64,000 nt of DNA from Scatosoma sp045127595 (GTDB lineage: Bacteria > Bacillota > Clostridia > Christensenellales > Borkfalkiaceae): the NCBI GenBank assembly GCA_045127595.1, contig JBGVQS010000013.1:62001-126000 (forward strand), read 5' to 3'. The translations under genes were made by a program, and so were the position numbers. This document shows positions 18,721 through 27,494 of the stretch, one piece after another. How positions within the stretch are numbered: position 1 is the stretch's first letter; the number at the start of each line of letters is the position of its first letter. The notes below the pieces were generated by a model. That model was not told where the DNA came from and made no database searches. It saw only the letters and a list, made by a program, of their open reading frames with translations.

Positions 18721-20924
18721 TACTGTTCTCCTAATACTTTCGCGTTTCGCTTTGCTATGTCGTAGAATACTTCGTCTTCTTCAAACAATCTGCCTTCAAT
18801 ATCGTCCGTCGCCATCTTACCCATTTTGTACAAAGGGGACTTGTAGCTGGGCGTGAACTGCGTTTTGAGCGGATGGTTACCAAAGGTAACCACAAGCGAA
18901 TTGCCCGAAGAGAATTTGTTGTTGAGTTTTTGCAATTCCGACGGGTAGATAAGCGGTCGAGTTTGCATACTTTCACTCACGTTGACGTCCCCGCCTTTCT
19001 TATTGCCCGAAGTAGAGCGTGTAAGTACCGTTACGTTACCGCAAAGTTCGCTGTATTCCTTACACGTGCCCATATCGTTCGAGCCGATGAACATCTTGAT
19101 ACCGCAGTTGCCCTTTACGATGTCGGCAACGGTGTCGCCGTACACGTTGTTGAGCTGTACGTACGACTGCACCACCATATTAAACCAAATCTTACGGCTT
19201 CTACCTACCGTAATCATCTTATCGAATTTTTCAATCTTGGGCATATTACCGAATTCGTCGAGTATGTAATAAACGTTTCTCGGCAAGGACAAGTCTTCGT
19301 AGGAAGACGCCACCTTGATAAGCGATTTATACACGTTCGTCAAGAAGATGGAAGCAAGCCCGTGTCTGGTATCCTTTTCATCGGGAATTTTTACAAATAA
19401 CGCCGTAGGGCGATCGGCAAGGTCTGCCGTCTTGAAGTCGGATGCACTCGTCAACGCGCAAATGCCCGTATCGTTGAAAATAGAGAGCTTTTCCAAAAGT
19501 ACGCTCATGTACGAGGAACGGGTTTTATCGGGCGCGTCTAATACTTGCTTGGAAACGGCTACCGCCTTGGAAAGGGGATCTCGCCCAGCAAAATATTCGC
19601 GAAGTTCTTTATATTCGTCGTTCGAGTTCTGCAAAATCTTCGATGCGTTGAAAAGATTGAATTTTTCTTTCGTCATTCCCAACTTAGGATCGGCGCTGTC
19701 TTCCAACATCGCAAGCAGTACGCCCATCGTAATCGAGCGCGCGCCCTTTTCCCACATCGGATCGTTTTGATTTTGTACGGGCACGAGAACGCTGACTAAG
19801 TCGTTCATATCTTCGTACATTTCGTCAAAGGTTTGCGTGCGGAAAATCTTTACTTCCTTGATAAGACGTTCCATTGTCGTATACGCCTTGCCCTTGAATT
19901 CATACCAAGTTTCGCCGTATTCTTCGGGCTTTGCAGTAAGGATTAAACCGCTCTTTTCTACGTCGTCGCCTTCGTGTTCAAATGCCGCGCGCTCTGCGCC
20001 TAAATACTCTTGGTATGCGTCCCAAAGCGGTTCTAAGGGATTCCAGCGATAGGAATGGTACGCATCTCGAAGGTCAAGAACCTTTACGTCGTAGCCGCGC
20101 TCTTTGAGAAACTTTGAATGCAGAGCGAACAACTCCCCTTTCGGGTCGGTCATAATCATCGAAGAGCCTGCACCCGACGCGCCAAGTAGTTGAATCATCG
20201 GGTTAATGAAAGTAGTCGTTTTACCAGAACCCGTACTACCGATAATCAAGCCGTGGCAAGGGGAATTGAAGGTAATCTTCATATCATTCTTGCCGTCGTA
20301 CAGCGCGCGGATGGGAACACCGTCCTTTTTCATCGTAGCAAGTTCGCTGTATTTACAAGAAGTGAATATCTTATCCCGTTCCGCATCCGTCATCCAACGC
20401 GAGTTTTCAAGGTTCGCTTCCACTTCGTTCAGCTTGCCCTTGCGCCCCGCGAGCGACGTGAATAAATTGATGATTTCTTCACGATTTGCAAACCCGTAGT
20501 AAACGCAAATAAACACGCCGAACATTATCGAAAACGTGAGATAAAACCGTTCATCCTGCGCGAAAGTCGTGAAGATTTTCGCCCAGTTCATATCCGCAAA
20601 ATTGAATTCCGAAGATATCATCGCGTAGAGCAGGAGCGAGAAAATTCCCACAACCAACACAATGGAATATATTGTCGTCAGGACCTTATTCAGCGCAGGC
20701 GGAGCAAGAGAAAATAAGTCGGATAATATAATCGACAGCAAGGCGATTCCAAAGATTACCAACCCTGAAATAATCCACGGTTCGAGCATAAACGCACCGC
20801 AAACAAGCACTACGCCTAGAAATGCTAAAAGCGCGGCAAGCGCAAGGCTAAGCCCTGCGCGTATGCCAAATGCTAATAACTTTTCTTCTGTTTTGTTTGA
20901 TTTATTGTTTGATTTATTTTTCAT
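18720..20924 (-). CDS. virD4: VirD4/TraG-type coupling protein
   Basis: This 734-residue membrane ATPase would recruit substrates to the secretion channel. About four N-terminal hydrophobic segments occupy the first ~150 residues. The P-loop LIIGSTGSGKTTTF lies near residue 230, followed by MIMTDPKGELF, the typical VirD4 motif, and Walker B YYILDEFGNMPKI near residue 550. The motif SRKIWFNMVVQS agrees with TraG/VirD4 proteins. Length and order of motifs are normal for the Gram-positive TcpA/VirD4 class. It is preceded by the two coiled-coil proteins and followed at one-base overlap by the giant surface protein. No relaxase gene is adjacent, so its cargo is unknown. Confidence 0.95.
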   Translation of the reverse strand: MKNKSNNKSNKTEEKLLAFGIRAGLSLALAALLAFLGVVLVCGAFMLEPWIISGLVIFGIALLSIILSDLFSLAPPALNKVLTTIYSIVLVVGIFSLLLYAMISSEFNFADMNWAKIFTTFAQDERFYLTFSIMFGVFICVYYGFANREEIINLFTSLAGRKGKLNEVEANLENSRWMTDAERDKIFTSCKYSELATMKKDGVPIRALYDGKNDMKITFNSPCHGLIIGSTGSGKTTTFINPMIQLLGASGAGSSMIMTDPKGELFALHSKFLKERGYDVKVLDLRDAYHSYRWNPLEPLWDAYQEYLGAERAAFEHEGDDVEKSGLILTAKPEEYGETWYEFKGKAYTTMERLIKEVKIFRTQTFDEMYEDMNDLVSVLVPVQNQNDPMWEKGARSITMGVLLAMLEDSADPKLGMTKEKFNLFNASKILQNSNDEYKELREYFAGRDPLSKAVAVSKQVLDAPDKTRSSYMSVLLEKLSIFNDTGICALTSASDFKTADLADRPTALFVKIPDEKDTRHGLASIFLTNVYKSLIKVASSYEDLSLPRNVYYILDEFGNMPKIEKFDKMITVGRSRKIWFNMVVQSYVQLNNVYGDTVADIVKGNCGIKMFIGSNDMGTCKEYSELCGNVTVLTRSTSGNKKGGDVNVSESMQTRPLIYPSELQKLNNKFSSGNSLVVTFGNHPLKTQFTPSYKSPLYKMGKMATDDIEGRLFEEDEVFYDIAKRNAKVLGEQ

Positions 20925-20951
20925 CGGATTTTATCCTTTGAGCCGTTATTA

Positions 20952-23168
20952 TTAAAGGTCGGGACCTTCCTGTACCCTTTCTTCCTTTTCCACAGTTTTT
21001 TGAACCTGCGTTTCTTCTTTGACAGGAGCTTCCTTTTCCTTCGCCTTATAAAGCTTATCGCTGATATCAAGCTGTCTTACAACGGGTTCTTTCGTCGGCT
21101 TTTCTTCCGCCTTTACCGCCGTCGGCTCGTTCGCTTTTTCGATAAGAGCCTTCGTTTGTTCCCAGTTCTTCAAGTCGCCCTTTTCCATGCTCTTGGTCAA
21201 TTTTTTGAATTCCATACGCTCGGACATCGACATCTTAATACCGCGTTCGTTGTAGGTTTTCAGAATATTGTATCTCGTCTTGTCTTGAAGCAGCTTTTTA
21301 GATTTTTCCAAATCCTTAACCGTCTTGTCAAGCTCGGATTTTTGCGTTCTGTATTCCTTGCTGAAACGCTGGAAGAATCCGTATTGCTTTTTCAAATCTT
21401 CACGTTTTTGTTTCGTTTCGTCAATCTGAGCGCCAAGGAAATCTTTCATATCCGAAGAACTTTCCTTTTCGCGATCGCTTACGCTATTTTTGTATTCTTC
21501 AAGAGCCTCGCCCTTCAAGCTCGCCCCCATTTCGTTCAGCGTGTATTCGGGACGTTCCTGAATCTCGATGTCAATTTGCGAAGAGATGGTCAGTCTTTTA
21601 ACAGGCGCAGTTTCCTTTTCAATCGAAGCCTTTTGATACTGTTCCATAAAGGTCATCTTCTGCGTCGCATTTAATGCATCGGAGCCGTAAACCACGGAAT
21701 CCCACTTGCCTGCAAGGTTGAACGCTTTAGCGTGTTCGGGGTTCTGCACGGGGACGAAAGAGAAATCGCCTTCACGGAGCTGTTCAGTTCTCTTTTCAAG
21801 GTGTTCCCTGAAAAACGGATCGCCGTTCACGTATCTCTGCTTTGCGCTTTCATACGCAGCCTCGACCGTCTTCAAAAAGGCTTCCTTGCTCTCTTTCGAG
21901 CCGCTTTCGACATAATTCTTATACGCTGAAATAATCGCGCGGTTTTCTTCAAGCTCTTGCTTTTGATATTCCTGTTCTACGGGATTGTTGGGATGAGCCG
22001 CCCAGTATTCTTCAAGCTTTTGCTCCGTTTCCGCAATTTGCTTATCAAGATGCGAAAGCATGATGCTTTGCACTACCTTTTGCTCGTAGGCAGGAACCTT
22101 GTCGAAGGTCTTCATATCGTATTTGCCTTCGTAATATTCCAGCTTCAAAAGCTTCGCGTATGCTTCCGACTCTTTATATTTCATCAGTTTCGGATTCTTC
22201 TCACGGTACGCTTCAATTTCATGCAACCTCTTTACCGCTGCTTCGTATTCAAGACGCTGACCTTCGCGAATCTTCATAATATTTTGAATATTCAAATTGT
22301 CATACATCGCCTGCGAAATTTTTTCACGAGGGAGCCCCGTCAATTCTTCCGCTTCTTCCACCGTATAAAGGGGAATTCGGCTTTCACTTCCACGCCAATT
22401 GTCACCCGTCTCTTCCACTTTGTCCATCGCCGCGCGATACTCCGTTTCCGCTAAAAGCTCTTTCAGGTTTTCTTCGCGAAGGGTAAGCAACGTTTTTGCG
22501 TATTCCTGCAACGCTTTTTCGTCGCGGTAGTATGCAGGAAGTTCGTTTTCGATGTATTCAAAACTAGGGTGATACAACGTTTGGTTGATTTGCTGTTTAA
22601 TTCTTGCAACCACTTGCTGTTCATTCCAGTTGCGCGCACTATACAATACACTGTCTTTTCCGCGACGCAGCAACGTTCTAAGCGTATGCTTTTTGTCCGC
22701 AAAATAAAGCTCCGTCTGTCTATCCAAGGACGATTCTAATTGCGTCTTTGTCTTCAATATACGATTCTCCGATACCGTCAAGTTTGCGCCGCGATTTGCT
22801 TTTTCCGTAATCTCTGCTCTTTGCTGCTGCACCTGAACGTGGTCGGTATAAATCTTATAAAGACGATTTACCTGGTCTTCGTATCTCGCGTGGGTAATCG
22901 CGTCATCCATCGTAAGAGAGCTCCATATCGCCTCCGATACTTTATCATTGTTAAGTATGTGCGCATAGCTCGACTTATCAATCGTCTTGATATAGTTGAT
23001 AACGTCTTCTCTGACTTGTTCCAGTTTTTGGTCCTTCATTTCGCGAGCCTGGGCAAGGATCTTTTTTTCATCCCTCGTGTCCGCGAATTTGTCCATCGCT
23101 TCTTTAATTTGTTTCTTCTGTTCTTCGGTCAACTCTCTCGTTTCAAAACCCATGTTTTCGTCTGCCAT
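20952..23168 (-). CDS. Large cytoplasmic coiled-coil protein of the secretion operon
   Basis: I do not recognise a family. The 738 residues have no signal peptide or membrane helix and are dominated by Glu, Lys, Gln and Arg heptad-like stretches, so long coiled coils are expected. The C-terminal ~60 residues are a low-complexity Lys/Glu/Val tail ending EERVQEGPDL. Just before it stands VRQLDISDKLY; a related KRLTISSQIDI lies about 170 residues earlier, and KQLDLSAQM occurs at the same place in the neighbouring 435-residue protein. AAAGGAG precedes the ATG. It lies 27 bases upstream of virD4. Relaxosome scaffold, substrate or accessory factor are all possible; I find no relaxase histidine triad. 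Confidence 0.85.
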   Translation of the reverse strand: MADENMGFETRELTEEQKKQIKEAMDKFADTRDEKKILAQAREMKDQKLEQVREDVINYIKTIDKSSYAHILNNDKVSEAIWSSLTMDDAITHARYEDQVNRLYKIYTDHVQVQQQRAEITEKANRGANLTVSENRILKTKTQLESSLDRQTELYFADKKHTLRTLLRRGKDSVLYSARNWNEQQVVARIKQQINQTLYHPSFEYIENELPAYYRDEKALQEYAKTLLTLREENLKELLAETEYRAAMDKVEETGDNWRGSESRIPLYTVEEAEELTGLPREKISQAMYDNLNIQNIMKIREGQRLEYEAAVKRLHEIEAYREKNPKLMKYKESEAYAKLLKLEYYEGKYDMKTFDKVPAYEQKVVQSIMLSHLDKQIAETEQKLEEYWAAHPNNPVEQEYQKQELEENRAIISAYKNYVESGSKESKEAFLKTVEAAYESAKQRYVNGDPFFREHLEKRTEQLREGDFSFVPVQNPEHAKAFNLAGKWDSVVYGSDALNATQKMTFMEQYQKASIEKETAPVKRLTISSQIDIEIQERPEYTLNEMGASLKGEALEEYKNSVSDREKESSSDMKDFLGAQIDETKQKREDLKKQYGFFQRFSKEYRTQKSELDKTVKDLEKSKKLLQDKTRYNILKTYNERGIKMSMSERMEFKKLTKSMEKGDLKNWEQTKALIEKANEPTAVKAEEKPTKEPVVRQLDISDKLYKAKEKEAPVKEETQVQKTVEKEERVQEGPDL

Positions 23169-23211
23169 AATTATTCTCTCCTTTTCTCGTTCATTCGGTT
23201 ATTCGATTCCA

Positions 23212-24519
23212 TTAAAGCTCCCTTTCAGGCTCTTCAATAATTTTTTCTTCGATAAATTGTTCCTCGACGAATTCTTCTTGGATGAATGGTTCTTCGACAA
23301 TTTTCTCTTGCATAAAGATTTCTTCTTGGATAATCTCTTCTTTCATTTCCTTCTTGGGGTGCATTTGCGCGGAAAGGTCAAGCTGTTTGGGTTGCTTGGG
23401 CTCTTTCGCTGCTTCCTCCACGATCGGTTCGTTCACAATTTTTTCCTTAACGATGCCGCCGTTCGATTTTTGCCAATTTTCGAGCGTGGTAAGGTCGGGG
23501 TATTTCGACTTTCCATCACCGCCTGCAACAAGTGCGCGCCCTGTGTTATACGCTTCTTTCAGGTTTTTAATTTCGCGGTTGAGCGCCATCATCTTGAAGG
23601 GATGGAAGCCCGTAAGTTTCTGCTTTTCAATCAGCTTGTCGTAATACTTCATTTCCGTATTCCAAAGCCCTTGTTGAAGCGCATTTTCTTTCAACTCATT
23701 CGGAATGGAAAGGAATGCAAGCGTATCTTTTTCACAGTTTTTTAATTGTTCCTTCGCTTGGTCCACAAGGTTTTCGTTACGTAATTGCATAACCGCATCG
23801 CGTTCAAGCAACAGATAGGTCTTTTCTTTAGCGTTCGTCAATCTCAAGCGCGCAGATTCTTCCATCTCTTCCGCAAGCAAAGAAATTTTCTTGTCTTCTT
23901 CGGTCAGAACGCCTCGTCTTTGGTAGAATCCATACTTCTCCGCCACCGCTTGCGACTTTATGTACTGCGTCGCCAGCGCATAACACTCTTCATTGCTTTC
24001 CAGAATTTTTTTCATCTGTACCGAATAAGGCGAATTAGGCGCAAGCTTGATAATCTTTTCCATTTCCTTCTTCTGCGCATCAATCTTTTTTCTTTCTTCC
24101 GCAAGCATCTTTTTCACCGACGCTTCGTATTTTTCGTCAATCAGGCGACGCGTTCTCGCCTGCTTTCTATCAAAATTACCCTTGAATGCAGTACACGCAT
24201 CCGTATGCGCTTTTACCGCACGTTCGAAACGCGCATTCGCACTTTCTATCATTTTATCGCAAAGAGTTTCCACGTTGGGATAAAAGTCTTCCATATTCGA
24301 TTCTTCTACGGCCTCGTCGCCGCGCCCTTTATTTTCGCTAAATTTTTTGCGGTCCAAAAAAAGCGATATCTGTACGTCTTCCGCTCTCTTTCGGATAGAC
24401 ATTCTGTCCATTCCGTCAAAATCAAATACGACTCGACCTTTTCTCAAATTCTTTCTCATCTCCGAAATTTCCGAGTCAACGTTCACTTTGTTATCAGGAT
24501 TTTGGTTTTGTACTGCCAT
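23212..24519 (-). CDS. Coiled-coil protein with acidic Glu/Ile/Val repeat tail, first gene of the secretion operon
   Basis: An unrecognised 435-residue cytoplasmic protein, rich in Lys and Glu, with predicted long helices between residues about 100 and 330. Its C-terminal ~60 residues are repetitive: short units of the form EEx(I/F)xEE, such as EEPFIQEEFVEEQFIEEKI, form an acidic tail. This tail is preceded by KQPKQLDLSAQM, matching RQLDIS in the next protein. No enzymatic motif or membrane segment is visible. AAGGGGGA serves as RBS. It is the first gene of the secretion operon, about 50 bases after the terminator of the kinase gene. The shared motif suggests that both proteins bind one partner, perhaps VirD4; this is inference. 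Confidence 0.85.
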   Translation of the reverse strand: MAVQNQNPDNKVNVDSEISEMRKNLRKGRVVFDFDGMDRMSIRKRAEDVQISLFLDRKKFSENKGRGDEAVEESNMEDFYPNVETLCDKMIESANARFERAVKAHTDACTAFKGNFDRKQARTRRLIDEKYEASVKKMLAEERKKIDAQKKEMEKIIKLAPNSPYSVQMKKILESNEECYALATQYIKSQAVAEKYGFYQRRGVLTEEDKKISLLAEEMEESARLRLTNAKEKTYLLLERDAVMQLRNENLVDQAKEQLKNCEKDTLAFLSIPNELKENALQQGLWNTEMKYYDKLIEKQKLTGFHPFKMMALNREIKNLKEAYNTGRALVAGGDGKSKYPDLTTLENWQKSNGGIVKEKIVNEPIVEEAAKEPKQPKQLDLSAQMHPKKEMKEEIIQEEIFMQEKIVEEPFIQEEFVEEQFIEEKIIEEPEREL

Positions 24520-24566
24520 TTGTTTTTCCCCCTTGGGTTTTATTTTATTACATGATAGAGTCTAAC

Positions 24567-24592
24567 AAAAAAACTCCCCATTGCGGGGAGTT
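24567..24592 (-). terminator. Terminator after the two-component system
   Basis: On the minus strand AACTCCCC-GCAAT-GGGGAGTT is followed by seven T. It sits between the kinase stop codon (24631) and the first secretion gene (24519). I see only a weak promoter-like match between the hairpin and that gene, so read-through control of the secretion operon is conceivable. Confidence 0.85.
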
Positions 24593-24630
24593 TGGCATAG
24601 ATTGTTATTTTTTTGGCATGGATTGCATTT

Positions 24631-25887
24631 TTATTTTAGATTTAAGCTAATCTTCGCTGAAAAAATCCCTTTTTCTGCTGTAAAATCATACATTCCGTCG
24701 TACTTGTTCGCCGTCGAAATTACCGAACGAATCCCGATTCCGTAGAAGGATTCGCCGAAAATCAAACTCGTTTTGCACGGGTTCTCTACCTTGATAAACA
24801 ATCGTTGTTCGTTGTCCTTAATATGAATGTTGATGCCGCCGTCACGGTTCTTCAGCTTCGCCGCCGCGTGAATCGCGTTTTCAAACAAGTTCGCAATGAT
24901 GATTACCAAGTCCTGCGGAAGAATGGGGAGTTCTCGACTCGCTTTCGCGGAAATTTGCACCGCAATTCCACTCTGCCTTGCCCGTCTTTCATATACGCTT
25001 AAAACGGTGTTCACCGTCGTGTTTCCGCAAAAACGGACTTTGCCTGCAATCTCGTCGTCGCTGTCCATAAGATTCTTCAAATATTCTCTTATGCTTGCAA
25101 TTTCATTGTTGTTTGCAAACTCCAACATAACAAGATTGTGATGCCGTCTGTCGTGACGCGCTTGACTATCCGCCGCAAGCTGCGCCGCTTCCGCTTCTAT
25201 CTGCGTGAGTAACAGGTTGTTTTGCAATTCAACCTCCTTCTTTCGCGCCGCTTCCGACATATTGTTGATATTCGAAAAAATTACGGGATATACCGCAAAA
25301 ATAGAAACACTCAAAAATACGAACGTGATAACCGCTGGGTCGCTAAAAGTAGTCAATCTTACGGGGAATATCGAAGAAAGAATTACCGATACCAAAAACA
25401 CAATCGTAACAAAAATAAGCGGAGTCCATCCCGTCGTAATATTCCTTGCCGCCCGATGGCACAATGGGCATACGTAACAAAGGAAATAAACCATCATCGC
25501 AATAAGCAACACCGCGTGTATCAACACGGTAAACACTTCGCCCATCTGCGCAAACGTTCCCTTAACCATCGTAAAGAAAGTCGTCGAAATGCAAAAGAAC
25601 GTCGAATAGGTCAGCATCGTAAAGATTCTTTGAGAAAATCCATCCGTCGTAGTCAAGAAGAAAATCACATACTGTCCAACGAGCGACAAAATAAATCCTA
25701 CGAAAAACTGCAACGGAATATCCGTCATTAAGAATTCCGCACAGAACAAAAGTCCGCTTTGCAGCACTACCCAAATACCCCAAATAAGGTACGTCGTCTT
25801 TTTGCTGTATTTCAGCGTGGACGAATAAATTCCCGCCGCCGCATGCGCTATCAGCAAGAAGATGAATCCTATAATCGTTTCAACCAT
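24631..25887 (-). CDS. GHKL sensor histidine kinase, AgrC/NatK-like
   Basis: The 418-residue kinase has six to seven membrane helices in the first ~205 residues, then a cytoplasmic kinase part. The phospho-acceptor region reads QARHDRRHHNLVML with His at about 245, as in the HPK10/AgrC group. The N-box is NLFENAIHAAAK and the glycine-rich box is FYGIGIRSVISTANKYDG, both of the GHKL ATPase fold. The lack of an extracellular sensing domain fits recognition of a peptide or membrane cue. It starts six bases after the response regulator gene, with its GGGGGATT RBS overlapping the regulator's stop codon. A peptide signal gene (agrD-like) is not visible nearby. Confidence 0.92.
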   Translation of the reverse strand: MVETIIGFIFLLIAHAAAGIYSSTLKYSKKTTYLIWGIWVVLQSGLLFCAEFLMTDIPLQFFVGFILSLVGQYVIFFLTTTDGFSQRIFTMLTYSTFFCISTTFFTMVKGTFAQMGEVFTVLIHAVLLIAMMVYFLCYVCPLCHRAARNITTGWTPLIFVTIVFLVSVILSSIFPVRLTTFSDPAVITFVFLSVSIFAVYPVIFSNINNMSEAARKKEVELQNNLLLTQIEAEAAQLAADSQARHDRRHHNLVMLEFANNNEIASIREYLKNLMDSDDEIAGKVRFCGNTTVNTVLSVYERRARQSGIAVQISAKASRELPILPQDLVIIIANLFENAIHAAAKLKNRDGGINIHIKDNEQRLFIKVENPCKTSLIFGESFYGIGIRSVISTANKYDGMYDFTAEKGIFSAKISLNLK

Positions 25888-25893
25888 TTCGTT

Positions 25894-26625
25894 TTAATCC
25901 CCCTGCTCTTCATATTGAAAATCCCAAAAAGCTTCCTTTATTTCCGTATACTTGCCCCTTGGAATTTGAATCTTTACGTTGTTGTATAAGCACACTTCCT
26001 TTGACGATACGTTCTTGACGTGCCGCAAATTGATGATATACGCGCTGCCGATTCGGATAAAGCCCGCATACTTGCTCAAAGTCGCAAACAACTCCGTAAC
26101 GGTGGCTCTAACGCGAATTTTCTTTCCCCCCATCAAGGTTATGTGTTGATAATGCGCATGCACTTCCGTGCAAATAATCTGGTTTACGGGAATGTTTTCC
26201 ACACCGTTTTCCGTCTTAAATTTCAGTAAGCGATTGCTCATTTTCTTGGCTTGTACAAGAGCTGCTTCTATGGCTTCGTAAATTTTTTGCGGATTGATGG
26301 GCTTTATCAAATAGCGCAAAGCCGCCGTTTCGTAGCCCTGCGGAGCGTGTTCAATAGAAGTCGTTGCGAAAATAATGGGGTTTTCAATCCCCAGCTTTCG
26401 GATATTTCTCGCCAAAGACGTCCCCATCTCGTCGCCGATATAAACGTCTAACACGAAAATATCAAAAGACTTCCCGTCTTCCAGCGCATTGAGCAATTCC
26501 AACGCCGAATCAAAACAAAAAATTTCAAGGTTATCGCTCGTTTCCTTTTCGGAATAATTCTTTATGTAACCCGATATCTCATCGAGTATTGTTTTCTCGT
26601 CGTCGCAAATAGCAATTCGTATCAT
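25894..26625 (-). CDS. LytTR-family response regulator, AgrA-like
   Basis: The 243-residue regulator has a receiver domain (residues about 1-125: acidic pair DDE near 8-10, phospho-acceptor Asp60 in FVLDVYIG, Lys in YLIKP). A LytTR DNA-binding domain follows (about 140-238), with IICTEVHAHYQHITL and GFIRIGSAYIINLRHV, the usual core motifs. It partners the kinase downstream, phosphorylated at Asp60, and binds paired direct repeats upstream of its target genes. A promoter lies upstream of it. The nearest plausible target is the secretion operon just downstream. Known relatives control quorum-sensing, bacteriocin and ABC exporter genes. Confidence 0.93.
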   Translation of the reverse strand: MIRIAICDDEKTILDEISGYIKNYSEKETSDNLEIFCFDSALELLNALEDGKSFDIFVLDVYIGDEMGTSLARNIRKLGIENPIIFATTSIEHAPQGYETAALRYLIKPINPQKIYEAIEAALVQAKKMSNRLLKFKTENGVENIPVNQIICTEVHAHYQHITLMGGKKIRVRATVTELFATLSKYAGFIRIGSAYIINLRHVKNVSSKEVCLYNNVKIQIPRGKYTEIKEAFWDFQYEEQGD

Positions 26626-26686
26626 ACGGAATTTCCTTTATCCTTTTCAGCGTTTTTTGATTACAATGCCAAGCTATATTTTTTTC

Positions 26687-26716
26687 ATTATAGCACAGCT
26701 ACATTTATTTTTGCAA
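26687..26716 (-). promoter_or_regulatory. Promoter of the two-component system
   Basis: On the minus strand TTGCAA (26716-26711) and TATAAT (26692-26687) are 18 bases apart, some 60 bases before the response regulator start. The 400 bases between this gene and the rhaM gene hold only this and the opposing promoter in A/T-rich sequence; I see no further gene. Confidence 0.7.
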
Positions 26717-26937
26717 CAAATTTTCAATTACTAAAATGATGGACTTTTACATAATTAAATTTTTCTCTAAAATCTTATCTCATAGTTTGACCAACCTACA
26801 ATTTAATATTGAATTGAATTTTCTTAACAAAACTTCGCAAATCAAATTTGTTTTTAAGAATAATATAGCAGATGATTATATTCTTGATGTTGAATTTATA
26901 AAGAAATAATATTCGGCGCGCAAACGCAGTATAAAGC

Positions 26938-26966
26938 TTGACAATTCCTTATAAAAACACTATAAT
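26938..26966 (+). promoter_or_regulatory. Consensus sigma-A promoter of the mutarotase gene
   Basis: TTGACA (26938-26943) and TATAAT (26961-26966) match the consensus fully and are 17 bases apart, about 75 bases upstream of the start codon. No operator is obvious, so the gene may be expressed strongly and constitutively, or be regulated by a factor that binds downstream. Confidence 0.85.
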
Positions 26967-27040
26967 AATTACACTTATGCTTTAATGAACAAATGCGCTA
27001 AGAAAAAAATAATTTACGAATTACTTTGCGGGGAAATACT

Positions 27041-27367
27041 ATGAATCATGTTGAAAGATACGCTTGGAAAGCAACTTTAAAGGATGGAAAAAAAGAAGAA
27101 TACGTTCGCCGTCATAACGAAATTTGGAGTGAAATGGTGTCAGTATTAAAGGAAGCAGGAATAGAAAACTATTCTATTTGGCTTTGCGGGAACGAGCTGT
27201 TTGGGTATTACGAATGCACAAAAGGTATTCAGTACGCTAGCAAAGTGCAAGCGGAGAGCCCAGTCGTTGCGAAATGGAACGAGTATATGAAAGACGTTAT
27301 GGACATGCCTATTGACAAAAAAACAGGCGCACAACCTCTTCTCGAACAGGTTTTTTATTTGAAATAA
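27041..27367 (+). CDS. rhaM: L-rhamnose mutarotase
   Basis: The 108-residue enzyme interconverts alpha and beta anomers of L-rhamnose, and in some relatives L-fucose, in the cytoplasm. It is a one-domain alpha/beta-barrel protein of normal length. EEYVRRHNEIWSEM carries Tyr21 and His25, matching the active-site Tyr and His of E. coli YiiL, and the family ending QPLLEQVFYLK is present. I take ATG 27041, with GGGGA upstream; a TTG five codons earlier has no RBS. It is a single-gene unit with a consensus promoter and a terminator. No rhamnose isomerase, kinase or aldolase is in the window, so the mutarotase is separated from its usual partners. Confidence 0.92.
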   Translation: MNHVERYAWKATLKDGKKEEYVRRHNEIWSEMVSVLKEAGIENYSIWLCGNELFGYYECTKGIQYASKVQAESPVVAKWNEYMKDVMDMPIDKKTGAQPLLEQVFYLK

Positions 27368-27378
27368 GCTCATCAGCA

Positions 27379-27408
27379 AAAAGGATAGGCAAAACGCCTA
27401 TCCTTTTT
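27379..27408. terminator. Bidirectional terminator between rhaM and the flavoprotein gene
   Basis: AAAAGGATAGGC-AAAAC-GCCTATCCTTTTT forms a 12-bp perfect stem with A and T runs on both sides, so it can serve both convergent genes. The rest of the gap to the flavoprotein stop codon shows nothing further. Confidence 0.85.
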
Positions 27409-27494
27409 CTATATATACCGCCGTATGCATTTAAAGCGAACGCTCATTTTCGCATTCCGCACTACATTCTTCCCTAATGCCTTTTTTAAATAAA

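Noticed and set aside
20952..24519. Relaxase or mobilisation protein among the two coiled-coil proteins
   Set aside because: I looked for the His triad and the catalytic Tyr context of relaxases and did not find them; the composition is coiled-coil throughout.
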